A DNA stretch of 32,505 bases from an uncultured Pelagibacteraceae bacterium (GTDB lineage: Bacteria; Pseudomonadota; Alphaproteobacteria; Pelagibacterales; AG-422-B15). Position 1 is the stretch's first letter. The number at the start of each line of letters is the position of its first letter. Under the pieces are notes generated by a model. The model saw nothing but the letters and a program-made list of their open reading frames with translations. It did not search any database and was not told the DNA's origin. This document shows positions 1 to 8,372 of this stretch, in pieces. A program made the translations under genes and the position numbers. Where the stretch lies: assembly GCA_902604225.1 (NCBI GenBank), contig CACKXV010000009.1:1-32505 (forward strand), read 5' to 3'.

Positions 1-485
1 GCCTACTTATACTCTTTGGTTTTGAAAATTTAAATCAGCTTGGAGGTGATAACAAAATTGAATTTTATAGTCAAATTGCAGCATTAGTTGGTGCATGTTC
101 TTATGCTTTAAATGCTGTTATATCTAAACTCGTACCAAAAATAAATTTTATTTCACTTGCAACTGGGGTGACAATAGCGGCAACAATATTGATGTTGCCC
201 TTTTCAATTTTATATCAGCCTTTCTGGCTAGAAAGTTATAGTTCACCAACAGTCGTATCATTATTAATACAAGGTATATTTGCTACAGCGATAGCCAGTT
301 TACTTTTTTTTAAAGTTATTGAAACAAGAGGACCTGTCTTTTTGTCACTAATTAATTTTTTAGTACCTTTAATAGCTTATTTTTCTGGAGTTATATTTCT
401 GGGTGAAATCATAAGAGTGAATGTACTAGTTTCCCTCTCTATGATATTATTTGCTTTGTATCTCAATCATATTTCTAACAGATAA
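1..485 (+). CDS. EamA-family permease, C-terminal part (5' end outside window)
   Basis: The frame is open from the left edge (first full codon at base 3) to TAA at 483-485, so this is the last ~160 residues of a longer protein; the GTG at 168 is internal. The visible part is strongly hydrophobic, with a segment resembling the start of the second EamA repeat (SYALNAVISKLVPK) followed by several membrane helices, ending in a short basic tail. EamA/DMT proteins are ten-helix inner-membrane carriers for metabolites or amino acids; the substrate cannot be read from sequence. It ends 4 bases before livG, so it probably shares the transcript of the ABC importer. The family assignment is fairly secure, the role is not. 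Confidence 0.8.
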   Translation, partial: LLILFGFENLNQLGGDNKIEFYSQIAALVGACSYALNAVISKLVPKINFISLATGVTIAATILMLPFSILYQPFWLESYSSPTVVSLLIQGIFATAIASLLFFKVIETRGPVFLSLINFLVPLIAYFSGVIFLGEIIRVNVLVSLSMILFALYLNHISNR

Positions 486-489
486 AAAG

Positions 490-1254
490 ATGTTAAATAT
501 AAAAGATGTTTCAGTAAATTTTGGGGGTATCAAAGCTGTTAACAAAGCCAGTATGCAGATTGAGACTGGAAAAATTACTGGTCTCATAGGACCTAATGGA
601 GCAGGAAAAACAACATTATTCAACATCATAGCTGGCAATATCAAACCAACTACGGGTAAAGTCATGTTGGAAGAACATGATATTACATCTCTTCCTTCTC
701 ACGAACTATTTGAAAGAGGTGTATTACGAACCTTTCAATTAGCGCATGAATTTTCAAATATGACCGTACTTGAAAATTTGATGGTAGTTCCTGCAATGCA
801 GACAGGTGAAAAAATTTTAAATACGTGGTTTCAGAGGAAAAAAATTGAAAATGAAGAAAAAGAAATTAAAGAAAAAGCCCTTGAGGTAATAAACTTTCTA
901 AAGCTTGATCATTTAACTTATGAACTGGCAGGTAATTTATCAGGTGGACAAAAAAAATTATTAGAATTAGGTCGAACAATGATGGTCGATGCTAAAATTG
1001 TATTACTCGATGAAGTTGGTGCGGGTGTAAATAGAACTCTTTTAAATGATATAATAGATATAATAAAAAAATTAAATCGTGAAAAAAATTATACTTTTTT
1101 TATGATTGAACATGATATGAACTTTTTGTCTAAACTTTGTGATAAAGTGATTGTTATGACTGAAGGATCTGTTCTCGTTGAAGGAGGAATAGATGAAATC
1201 AAAAAAGATGAAAAAGTTATAGAAGCCTATCTTGGTCGAGGACGAATAGAGTGA
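490..1254 (+). CDS. livG: Branched-chain amino acid-type ABC transporter ATP-binding protein LivG
   Basis: Cytoplasmic ATPase that would power a LivHM-type importer. With ATG at 490 the product is 254 residues, normal for LivG. Walker A GPNGAGKTT is at about residues 34-42, the LSGGQ signature at 150-154 and Walker B (VLLDE) at about 171-175, with an H-loop in FFMIEHDMNFL. The usual Pro after DE in Walker B is Val (DEVGAGVN), a variation also known in LivG-type ATPases. An in-frame ATG at 451 lies inside the preceding gene and would add 13 unconserved residues, so ATG 490, 4 bases after the upstream stop, is preferred. The stop overlaps the GTG start of livF. The transported compound is not certain: the family includes importers for amino acids, amides and urea. 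Confidence 0.92.
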   Translation: MLNIKDVSVNFGGIKAVNKASMQIETGKITGLIGPNGAGKTTLFNIIAGNIKPTTGKVMLEEHDITSLPSHELFERGVLRTFQLAHEFSNMTVLENLMVVPAMQTGEKILNTWFQRKKIENEEKEIKEKALEVINFLKLDHLTYELAGNLSGGQKKLLELGRTMMVDAKIVLLDEVGAGVNRTLLNDIIDIIKKLNREKNYTFFMIEHDMNFLSKLCDKVIVMTEGSVLVEGGIDEIKKDEKVIEAYLGRGRIE

Positions 1255-1958
1255 GCAAATTTTTAAGTTGCACTAATATGACTGGTGGATATGGAGGTGA
1301 GGACATACTCCACAGTTGTAATATAGAGGTCAATGAAAAAGAAATAGTTGTTATTGTGGGTCCAAATGGTGCTGGCAAATCTACTGCAATGAAAGCGATG
1401 TTAGGCATGATAGATCTCAAGAGTGGGGATATTATACTTGATGGAAACAATATTTCAAATCTCTCACCTCAAAAAAGGGTTGCAGCAGGAATAGCATTTG
1501 TTCCCCAATCGATGAATATTTTTAGTGAACTGACTGTAGAAGAAAATTTAGAGATGGGTGGATTTTTGAGAGATGGAAACATACAAAAGACAATTGATGA
1601 AATATACGAATTATTTCCAGCAATGAAGGAAAAGCGTAAACAACTTGCAGGAGAACTTTCTGGTGGTCAAAGGCAACAAGTTGCTGTTAGTCGGGCATTA
1701 ATGACTCAGCCTAAAGTATTGATGCTAGATGAACCGACAGCAGGCGTGTCTCCAATTGTAATGGATGAAATATTTGATCGTATTATCCAAATAAAAGAAA
1801 CGGGTGTGGCGGTAGTCATTGTTGAGCAAAATGCTAAGCAAGCACTGAAAATAGCAGATTTTGGTCATGTTTTGGTAAATGGCGAAAATAGATTTTATGG
1901 TAAAGGGAATGAATTATTAACTGATCCTGAAGTCAGAAAGAGTTTTCTGGGAGGTTGA
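1251..1958 (+). CDS. livF: Branched-chain amino acid-type ABC transporter ATP-binding protein LivF
   Basis: Second ATPase of the importer, expected to pair with LivG beneath the LivHM permeases. The product is 235 residues, the family norm. Walker A GPNGAGKST is at 37-45, LSGGQ at 136-140, Walker B LMLDEP at 157-162 and the H-loop region reads VVIVEQNAKQAL, the form typical of LivF, where the histidine is replaced by Gln. The start is GTG, sharing GTGA with the livG stop, which implies translational coupling. Its last codons contain a GGGAGG Shine-Dalgarno sequence for livH. Confidence 0.93.
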   Translation: MSKFLSCTNMTGGYGGEDILHSCNIEVNEKEIVVIVGPNGAGKSTAMKAMLGMIDLKSGDIILDGNNISNLSPQKRVAAGIAFVPQSMNIFSELTVEENLEMGGFLRDGNIQKTIDEIYELFPAMKEKRKQLAGELSGGQRQQVAVSRALMTQPKVLMLDEPTAGVSPIVMDEIFDRIIQIKETGVAVVIVEQNAKQALKIADFGHVLVNGENRFYGKGNELLTDPEVRKSFLGG

Positions 1959-1959
1959 T

Positions 1960-2979
1960 ATGGATAATTTTGAATTAATAAATGCATTGGTCCTTATATC
2001 AAATTTTGTTCTTATCCCCGCTCTATCTTATGGTAGCCAACTTGCCTTAGCTACTCTCAGCTTAACAATAATATATGGTGTATTAAGATTTTCTAATTTT
2101 GCTCAAGCTGACTGGATGTCATTTGGAACGATGACAACAATATTATTCACGTGGTATTTACAAAGTTTAGGAATAACTGGTGGCTTCTTGCCAACTGCAC
2201 TAATAGCACTTCCATTAGCAATTACAGTAACCGCACTCTTTTGTCTCTTAATTGACAGATCTGTTTATAGCTTCTATCGAAAGAAAAAAAGTCCACCAAT
2301 TGTTCTAATGATTGTATCAGTGGGAGTTATGTTTATTTTACAGGCGATTGTAAGATTTGTAATTGGTCCAAATGACAGAAAATTTTTTGATGGAGAAAAA
2401 TTCATTATCCATGCTCTTGATTTCAAACATTACTTTGGGCTTTCTGAAGGACTTACAATCAAATCCACTCAGCTCATCACTCTTATAGTGGCTATCATAG
2501 CGATGGTGAGTTTATTTTATTTCCTTCAGCGAACTAAAATGGGGAAATCAATGCGAGCCTATTCAAATAACGAGGACCTTGCATTATTATCTGGAATAAA
2601 TCCTGAAAGAGTAGTTTTAATTACTTGGGTTATTGCATCAGCACTTATTACAACTGCAGGTGTTCTTTATGGACTAGATAAAAGCTTTAAACCATTTACA
2701 TATTTTAATTTATTACTACCAATGTTTGCTGCGGCAATTGTTGGCGGTATAGGATCCCCTATTGGTGCTGTCATTGGTGGATATGTCATAGCTTTTTCTG
2801 AAATTACATTAACCTATGCATATAAAAAGTTCTTCATTTATTTATTACCAGAAAGTTTGGAGCCGTCGAGTTTAATGCAGGTACTCTCCACAGATTATAA
2901 ATTTGCAATTTCATTCATTATCTTGGTGATTGTATTGATTGTTCGTCCAACAGGAATTGTAAGAGGTAAAATTATATGA
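1960..2979 (+). CDS. livH: Branched-chain amino acid-type ABC transporter permease LivH
   Basis: Inner-membrane permease subunit, 339 residues. It is hydrophobic throughout, with the family-typical N-terminal stretch SLTIIYGVLRFSNFAQADW and the conserved C-terminal AAIVGGIGSPIGAVIGGY region, which contains the loop that contacts the ATPases. The ATG at 1960 follows the livF stop by one base and has a good Shine-Dalgarno sequence (GGGAGG, about 1949-1954). The 3' end overlaps livM by ATGA (2976-2979). It would form a heterodimer with LivM. Confidence 0.92.
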   Translation: MDNFELINALVLISNFVLIPALSYGSQLALATLSLTIIYGVLRFSNFAQADWMSFGTMTTILFTWYLQSLGITGGFLPTALIALPLAITVTALFCLLIDRSVYSFYRKKKSPPIVLMIVSVGVMFILQAIVRFVIGPNDRKFFDGEKFIIHALDFKHYFGLSEGLTIKSTQLITLIVAIIAMVSLFYFLQRTKMGKSMRAYSNNEDLALLSGINPERVVLITWVIASALITTAGVLYGLDKSFKPFTYFNLLLPMFAAAIVGGIGSPIGAVIGGYVIAFSEITLTYAYKKFFIYLLPESLEPSSLMQVLSTDYKFAISFIILVIVLIVRPTGIVRGKII

Positions 2980-4346
2980 CAGATGATTTAAGAGCACCTC
3001 TTGCATTTACTTTTATGGGGATTCTGCTGGCTATAGTTGGCTTTACTCAATCGTGGTCTGTATCTCTGAGTATAATTAACTTATGTCTTATTTCTTCAAT
3101 AATGGCTATTGGAGTAAATTTGCAGTGGGGATATGGAGGACTTTTTAATGCTGGAGTAATGGGTTTTACCGCTTTAGGAGGACTTACCGCAGTACTAGTC
3201 TCTTATGATCCAGTTTATGAAGCGTGGGATAAAGCCGGCATAGGTATTTTGATAAGTGCAATCATCTTAATTTTAAGCATCACTTTGGTAATGTTTGCAT
3301 ACAGAAATATATCTAGCCCCCAATTCAGAAATACATCAATTGTTCTTATTATAATTGCAGCCCTTATTGGAATAAATAATTTCTATGGGCCTTCTATTGA
3401 CGTTATTGAATCTATTAATCCTGCTAAAACAGGTTTTTTAGGTGGATTAGGTCTGCCAATTGTTTTTTCATGGGTTATTGCTGCATTTGTAGCAGGTTTA
3501 GTTGCTTGGGTAATTGGAAGAATAACACTACGACTCAGATCAGACTATCTCGCAATTGCAACATTAGGTATATCTGAAATTGTAATAGCAATTGTTAAAC
3601 ATGAAGATTGGTTATCAAGAGGTGTAAAGAATGTTTCTGGGCTCGATCGACCTGTTCCCTATGAAATAGAACTGCAACAATCAGAATGGTTCATCAATCT
3701 CGTTGAAAGAATAAATGATGCTACTCTAAATAGTGTACAAACAATTTCTTCAAGGCAAGAACTGCTCAATGATTTAATTATTGTTAGTTCGGGTGTATTT
3801 GTAAAATTATGTTATGTGGGTCTATTCTTATCGGTTCTGTTATTAATTTTTTATCTAAGTCATCTTGCACTTAACTCACCATGGGGAAGAATGTTAAGAG
3901 CAATCCGAGACAATGAAGAAACTGCAAGCGCAATGGGTAAAAATATTTTCGCACAACATTTACAAATATTCATAATTGGTTCAGCCATAATCGGAATTGC
4001 AGGAGCTATGCTTACAACACTTGATGGTCAATTTACTCCAGGATCTTATAGGCCATTAAGATTTACATTTATTATCTGGCTTATGGTTATAGTTGGGGGA
4101 TCAGGGAATAATTTAGGATCAATATTTGGTGGATTTTTTGTTTGGTTTATTTGGATTGAAGCAGAACCTTTATCGATAGGATTTATGAATCTTCTCGCAA
4201 GTGGCTTCGAATATGACAATCCAATAAGAATGCACTTGCTAGGAAGTGCAGCTCATCTTCGTTTATTTATCATGGGTCTTTTACTTTTACTCGCACTTAG
4301 ATTTATGCCAAGAGGAGTTATTCCAGAAAGAATACAAAAAAAATAG
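2976..4346 (+). CDS. livM: Branched-chain amino acid-type ABC transporter permease LivM (long form)
   Basis: Second permease subunit. At 456 residues it is longer than most LivM proteins (about 300-420). Family features include LRSDYLAIATLGISEI near residue 190, SPWGRMLRAIRDNEETASAMG near 305 and the glycine-rich IVGGSGNNLGSIFGG near 370. The extra length lies partly in the loop after the LRSDYLAIATLG segment (about 205-265: polar, with WFINLVERINDA), which is likely exposed to the periplasm, and in a long first half. The start overlaps livH by four bases. The stop codon sits inside the left arm of the terminator hairpin at 4341-4368, so transcription ends immediately after the gene. Confidence 0.9.
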   Translation: MTDDLRAPLAFTFMGILLAIVGFTQSWSVSLSIINLCLISSIMAIGVNLQWGYGGLFNAGVMGFTALGGLTAVLVSYDPVYEAWDKAGIGILISAIILILSITLVMFAYRNISSPQFRNTSIVLIIIAALIGINNFYGPSIDVIESINPAKTGFLGGLGLPIVFSWVIAAFVAGLVAWVIGRITLRLRSDYLAIATLGISEIVIAIVKHEDWLSRGVKNVSGLDRPVPYEIELQQSEWFINLVERINDATLNSVQTISSRQELLNDLIIVSSGVFVKLCYVGLFLSVLLLIFYLSHLALNSPWGRMLRAIRDNEETASAMGKNIFAQHLQIFIIGSAIIGIAGAMLTTLDGQFTPGSYRPLRFTFIIWLMVIVGGSGNNLGSIFGGFFVWFIWIEAEPLSIGFMNLLASGFEYDNPIRMHLLGSAAHLRLFIMGLLLLLALRFMPRGVIPERIQKK

Positions 4347-4368
4347 GGGCCTTTTAAGGCCCCTATTT
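4341..4368. terminator. Bidirectional intrinsic terminator between livM and livK-like gene
   Basis: A perfect 11-bp inverted repeat (AAATAGGGGCC at 4341-4351, GGCCCCTATTT at 4358-4368) encloses a six-base TTTTAA loop. It has a GC-rich core, is flanked by A-rich and T-rich ends on either strand, and lies between convergent genes, so it can stop transcription in both directions. Confidence 0.88.
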
Positions 4369-4386
4369 AGTTAAAGTGGTAAGAAA

Positions 4387-5601
4387 TTATCGAACTTGAA
4401 TGGTATTGAATTCACCATTTCCTATTTCTAACTCTTTATAAGATCCAGAAGCTTCTCCAACATCAGAGAATTCAACATTTGTTGCTCCCTGATAATTGAC
4501 TTCACCACCATCTTTAAGAATTTGAAGAGCTTTACTTAATTCACCAGGAAAAATCTCAGTTCCTGGAGCGTTGGCCACTCCCATAACATTCTGCGCAATT
4601 GATGATCTATCTGCAGAATTTCCAGCCTGAATTGCTAGCATAATTAATGCTGCTGCATCATAGGACTCAGGTTCAAAAGGTCCATCTCCTGGAATTCCAT
4701 TTGAAGATGCCATCGCTTTAAACATATTTGCACCTTCAGACTCAGAGCCTGGCAACGTGCCGAATGTGCCTGTGAGATCACCATCAACATTCTCTATGAG
4801 ACTGTCTCCAATCATTCCATCTGCAAGGATAAATCTTGAGAAAGCACCTGTCTCCATTGAGCTTTGAATAATACCTCTACCACCTTGGTCGACGTAACCC
4901 AAGACAGCAACCTCTGTTGCACCTGATGCAGAAAGAGTTGAAACTTCAGCAGAGTAATCTCCCTTTCCATCTTCATGAGGAACCTCAGCTGTTACAGATC
5001 CTCCCATAGCTTTGAATGCATTTACAAAACTATCTGATAAACCTTTTCCATAGTCATTATTTGTATAAGTAACCGCTAACTCACTTATTCCTCTATCCAT
5101 AACAACCTGTGCTAAAACTTGCCCTTGTCTTGCATCTGAAGGGGCTGTTCTAAAGAAATAACCTTTATCGTCGATGTCTGTTAAAGCTGGTGAAGTTGCT
5201 GATGGAGAAATTATTGTAACCCCATTTGGTACTGCAACATTATTTGCAATCGCGGTAGTCACACCTGAACAATCCGCACCCATTATTGCTGCAACATTAT
5301 CTGAAGTGACCAATCTTTCAGCTGCAGAAGTAGCTGCACCTGCGTCTACACAAGTAGAGTCAGCACGCACTGAACTGACACTTGCTCCACCTAATAGAAG
5401 TCCTGAGTCACTCACTTCTTTCATTGCAAGTTCTGCTGAACTAGCCATTGTCGGAGTTAAGGATTCAATAGGTCCTGTAAAACCGAGAATTACTCCTATT
5501 TTTATTTCGTCTGTTGAAGCCTGTTCTGACTGTCTGTCACAACCATAAAATAATCCTAAGGCTAGGATTACCCCTAAGAAACTGAATATTATTTTTTTCA
5601 T
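4387..5601 (-). CDS. ABC transporter substrate-binding lipoprotein, LivK/type-1 periplasmic binding fold
   Basis: 404-residue binding protein of the branched-chain amino acid/amide family (PBP type 1, Peripla_BP_6). A lipoprotein signal is visible: basic start MKKII, hydrophobic core, and Cys21 in an LFYGC lipobox. After it comes the family opening IKIGVILGFTGPIESLTPTM, then AAIMGADCSGVTTAIA and AVTYTNNDYGKGL, which match the ligand-cleft strands of this fold. A clear Shine-Dalgarno sequence (GGGAGA) precedes the ATG. It probably serves LivGFHM, but it is convergent with them and has its own promoter, so binding protein and transporter core are transcribed separately. The substrate (amino acids, amides, peptides or another small acid) is not determinable here. 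Confidence 0.9.
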   Translation of the reverse strand: MKKIIFSFLGVILALGLFYGCDRQSEQASTDEIKIGVILGFTGPIESLTPTMASSAELAMKEVSDSGLLLGGASVSSVRADSTCVDAGAATSAAERLVTSDNVAAIMGADCSGVTTAIANNVAVPNGVTIISPSATSPALTDIDDKGYFFRTAPSDARQGQVLAQVVMDRGISELAVTYTNNDYGKGLSDSFVNAFKAMGGSVTAEVPHEDGKGDYSAEVSTLSASGATEVAVLGYVDQGGRGIIQSSMETGAFSRFILADGMIGDSLIENVDGDLTGTFGTLPGSESEGANMFKAMASSNGIPGDGPFEPESYDAAALIMLAIQAGNSADRSSIAQNVMGVANAPGTEIFPGELSKALQILKDGGEVNYQGATNVEFSDVGEASGSYKELEIGNGEFNTIQVR

Positions 5602-5628
5602 TATATTTCTCCCAATTTAATAAGGTTT

Positions 5629-5657
5629 ATGCTAGCAAATGAGTAGTCATCGTTCAA
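5629..5657 (-). promoter_or_regulatory. Predicted sigma70 promoter of the livK-like gene
   Basis: On the minus strand TTGAAC (5657-5652) and TAGCAT (5634-5629) are separated by 17 bases, and TGC before the -10 gives an extended -10 element. This leaves a leader of roughly 20-25 bases containing the Shine-Dalgarno sequence. It is a prediction by consensus match only. Confidence 0.55.
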
Positions 5658-5696
5658 CTTTGATTTTATTTTTTAAATGACTATAGTCTTAAAAAA

Positions 5697-6638
5697 ATGA
5701 CTATTTTCTCAGGTATATTCTCTAATACTGTTTTAATTATTCTCGCATTTTTAATCCTAATACTTTTAATTTATCTATTCTCCAGCTTCGAGAAGGGTAA
5801 TTTAGATGAATATCGTCAAGGCTCAGAGTACGAATTTGCAAAATTGTCTCAAGGACTGACTGCATATAAGGATATTGGCAATAAAGATGATCCAGCAATA
5901 ATAGTTATTCATGGAGCAACTTTGCCATCTGAAGGTTTCATTGGTTTTTGTAGTGGGTTAAGTGCTAAGGGATATAGGGTAATCTGTTATGATCAATACG
6001 GAAGAGGGTATTCAGACAGGCCTATAACAAACTATAATATGCAGCTCTATACTGAACAACTCAGGGAGCTTCTTGATTTTCTCGATATAAAAGATGCAAT
6101 TCTATATGGGTCTTCGATGGGAGCTCCAATTGCAATCAATTTTTCTAATAATTACTCAGAAAGAATTTTAGCGATAGGTCTCCAAGTTCCTCTTGTTCAT
6201 AGCAATAGTAAGGTTCTTGATTTAATAAAAATTCCTATTGTAGGAAATTTATTTCTTAGAACTTTTGGTATTCCATTTGCAAAAAATAGAGCAGAACAAT
6301 GGGCTCGTGAAAACCAAGGACAAGAAGAATTTATTAATCGATATATTACACAATTGTCTTTGCCAGGTACGGAATATTCTCTGCTCTCTTCCATTCGTAA
6401 TATAGCCAATAAAGATTTTCTTCCAGACTATAAAATATTTTCAGAGTCAAATATTCCTATCCACATAGCATATGCAAGTGATGATGATGAAATTGATCCT
6501 AAAACTGTTAATGAAGTATTAAAGTTAATTCCTGATGCTGATACTTTTGTTTTTACTGGTGGCCATGGTGGTGGTGGTGTAATTGTAAATAAACTGATAA
6601 ATTTATTTTCAGATTTTATATCCAAAAAACTAAACTAA
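5697..6638 (+). CDS. Membrane-anchored alpha/beta hydrolase
   Basis: 313-residue alpha/beta hydrolase with an N-terminal hydrophobic anchor (about residues 9-29), so the catalytic domain probably sits on the periplasmic face. The HG oxyanion motif is VIHGATLPSEG (about 71-80), a YDQYGRGYSDRP segment follows near 98-109, and the nucleophile elbow is G-S-S-M-G with Ser140. The likely acid is in the D-rich ASDDDEIDP segment and the likely histidine in FTGGHGGGG near the end. This full triad supports an esterase, lipase or C-C hydrolase activity, but the substrate is unknown. No Shine-Dalgarno sequence precedes ATG 5697. Its last 9 bases overlap the end of umuC on the other strand. Confidence 0.82.
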   Translation: MTIFSGIFSNTVLIILAFLILILLIYLFSSFEKGNLDEYRQGSEYEFAKLSQGLTAYKDIGNKDDPAIIVIHGATLPSEGFIGFCSGLSAKGYRVICYDQYGRGYSDRPITNYNMQLYTEQLRELLDFLDIKDAILYGSSMGAPIAINFSNNYSERILAIGLQVPLVHSNSKVLDLIKIPIVGNLFLRTFGIPFAKNRAEQWARENQGQEEFINRYITQLSLPGTEYSLLSSIRNIANKDFLPDYKIFSESNIPIHIAYASDDDEIDPKTVNEVLKLIPDADTFVFTGGHGGGGVIVNKLINLFSDFISKKLN

Positions 6639-7892
6639 TAGAAGTCTATCAATTTGAGTTGTATAATTTTGTGTACAATTTTTTCTTTTTTGTTTCCAGC
6701 TTCCAAGTCTACACTCTGATGCCATTTGAATGGTATCACGTCCATATCGATAGTTAATTGAATCTATTGCTGACATAAGATTTGAATTTTGATTGTAGTT
6801 TTTTTCAAATAAAGTCTCCTGAATTTCAGACTCATCACACAAGCCACTAAGTAGTACGCCCGCTTTTTTATACTGGTATTTATTTTTGAAAATTTTCTTC
6901 GTGAGAGTCAAAGCAGTCTCAATAATAGTGATGCTGTCATGTGTTGGGTAAGGCAATGTTCTAGACGCACCATTTGAGTAATAAGGACTTTTCTTATCAA
7001 AGGGGTTGGTCCTTAAAAAAACAGAAATACAAGATGCGGCAAGACTTTCAGAACGAATTCTTTCTGTTGCCCTACGCGCAAAGGTGGTGACAGCTTGTTC
7101 AACATCTTCTAAATTGGTTAGCAACTTTCCAAATGATCTGGTAGTACAACAGCTCTTTCTTGTAATTGAATTTTCTTCAATGGACATACAAGAAATTCCT
7201 CTCAGTTCTGTAATTGTTTTTAAGCCATTAACACTCATTGCTTTACGTATCCACGAGTCACTACAGTTCTTTAATAACTTTGCATTGTATATGCCATGAT
7301 TAATAAGTTTCTTCGATAAACGTCGACCTACTCCCCAAATATCACCTACTTCAGTTGACTCTAAAACTTTATCAATATCTTCATGACCTACTAAAGAGCA
7401 AACGCCATTTAAAGACTCATCTTTTTTTGCCTTATGGTTCGCAACTTTTGATAGAGTTTTTGTTGACGCTATGCCTATACTAACCGGGATACCTGTATGC
7501 TGCAAAATAGTCTTTCTCAATTGATGTGCGTATTCTTCATAATCAATCGATAGACTACTTAACTCTACAAATGCTTCATCAATTGAATAAATCTCTGTAT
7601 GAGGAGATGAATATGAAATGATATTCATTACACGGCGCGACATATCAGCGTACAATGTATAGTTAGAGGAAAAAACAAATACATTTTCCTTTTCTACAAT
7701 ATCTTTGACTTTGAAGAGTGGTACACCCATTTTAATTCCAAGCGCTTTTGCTTCTTTTGAACGAGATATAATACACCCATCATTATTGGATAATGCTACA
7801 ACTGGTCTATTGTTAAGCTTGGGATTAAAAACTCTCTCACAAGAAACATAAAATGCGTTACAATCAATTAATGCAAAAACTTTATTATTCAT
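6630..7892 (-). CDS. umuC: DNA polymerase V catalytic subunit UmuC (Y-family translesion polymerase)
   Basis: 420 residues, full length for UmuC. It begins with the Y-family palm motif ALIDCNAFY (metal ligand Asp10, steric-gate Tyr15). SNNDGCIISRS and SSNYTLYADMS are close to the E. coli protein, and SIDEAF carries catalytic Asp105 and Glu106. A QETLF sequence at about 358-362 fits the QxxLF beta-clamp-binding motif, at the same place as QLNLF in E. coli UmuC. It starts 11 bases after the umuD stop and shares the LexA-controlled promoter. With UmuD'2 it would copy past lesions during the SOS response. All catalytic residues are present, so it looks functional. UmuDC is less common in alphaproteobacteria than ImuAB-DnaE2, so past lateral transfer is possible. 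Confidence 0.95.
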   Translation of the reverse strand: MNNKVFALIDCNAFYVSCERVFNPKLNNRPVVALSNNDGCIISRSKEAKALGIKMGVPLFKVKDIVEKENVFVFSSNYTLYADMSRRVMNIISYSSPHTEIYSIDEAFVELSSLSIDYEEYAHQLRKTILQHTGIPVSIGIASTKTLSKVANHKAKKDESLNGVCSLVGHEDIDKVLESTEVGDIWGVGRRLSKKLINHGIYNAKLLKNCSDSWIRKAMSVNGLKTITELRGISCMSIEENSITRKSCCTTRSFGKLLTNLEDVEQAVTTFARRATERIRSESLAASCISVFLRTNPFDKKSPYYSNGASRTLPYPTHDSITIIETALTLTKKIFKNKYQYKKAGVLLSGLCDESEIQETLFEKNYNQNSNLMSAIDSINYRYGRDTIQMASECRLGSWKQKRKNCTQNYTTQIDRLLLV

Positions 7893-7903
7893 GCTTCATC
7901 TAT

Positions 7904-8293
7904 TTATGGACTTAAATTATGAATAACATTCGTACATACTCCCCATATGGTAAAATCCATTTCTTCAGAGACTAAGACATCTTTGTAGTTGTTATTAGAA
8001 GATGATAAATTGACTTGCTTATTCTTAAATCTGAGAATCTTTACACTCAACTCTCCATCCAGAACAGCAATAATAATTGACTCATTTCGAGGCTTAATGC
8101 TTCGGTCAACAATCAATAAATCTCCAGGATAAATCCCTGAACCCAACATTGAATCTCCTCGGGCACGAACAATAAAAGTTGCATTTGGATGAGGAATAAG
8201 TTCTTCATTCAAATCAATTGTCCCTTCAGTAAAATCCCTTGCTGGAGAAGGAAAACCGCACTCTACGGCCTCTTTATAAAATGTTAAAAGCAT
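7904..8293 (-). CDS. umuD: UmuD, self-cleaving SOS mutagenesis protein (peptidase S24)
   Basis: 129-residue LexA-like serine peptidase and accessory subunit of polymerase V. The cleavage site is Cys12-Gly13 in ECGFPSPARDF, the nucleophile Ser48 lies in GDSM, and the general base is Lys85 in GELSVKIL. The Cys-to-Ser (36) and Ser-to-Lys (37) spacings are the same as in E. coli UmuD (C24, S60, K97), so RecA-stimulated self-cleavage to UmuD' is expected. The arm before the cleavage site is only 12 residues instead of 24. An in-frame TAG four codons upstream of the ATG rules out a longer form. It is first in the umuDC operon and directly downstream of a LexA box. Confidence 0.94.
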   Translation of the reverse strand: MLLTFYKEAVECGFPSPARDFTEGTIDLNEELIPHPNATFIVRARGDSMLGSGIYPGDLLIVDRSIKPRNESIIIAVLDGELSVKILRFKNKQVNLSSSNNNYKDVLVSEEMDFTIWGVCTNVIHNLSP

Positions 8294-8310
8294 GAAATAC
8301 GTCTAATTAT

Positions 8311-8325
8311 GTTCTTGTTTTGTTC
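8311..8325 (-). promoter_or_regulatory. LexA operator (SOS box), alphaproteobacterial type
   Basis: The plus strand reads GTTC (8311-8314), seven bases, GTTC (8322-8325), an exact match to the GTTC-N7-GTTC LexA site established for alphaproteobacteria and unlike the CTGT-N8-ACAG box of gammaproteobacteria. It lies 17 bases before the umuD start and just downstream of the predicted -10, where a bound repressor would block initiation. Confidence 0.85.
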
Positions 8326-8327
8326 TT

Positions 8328-8356
8328 ATTATTGCATTACTCAATATAAGAGTCAA
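8328..8356 (-). promoter_or_regulatory. Predicted sigma70 promoter of umuDC
   Basis: Minus strand TTGACT (8356-8351), a 17-base spacer and AATAAT (8333-8328), with an extended-type TGC just before the -10. The predicted start point falls within the LexA box at 8311-8325. Confidence 0.6.
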
Positions 8357-8372
8357 CACTACTTAAAAAGAT

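Noticed and set aside
5174-5548. A 124-codon plus-strand frame inside the livK-like gene
   Set aside because: It is antisense to a well-supported binding-protein gene, has low-complexity Ser/Ala-rich composition and no recognisable motif: a shadow of the real gene.
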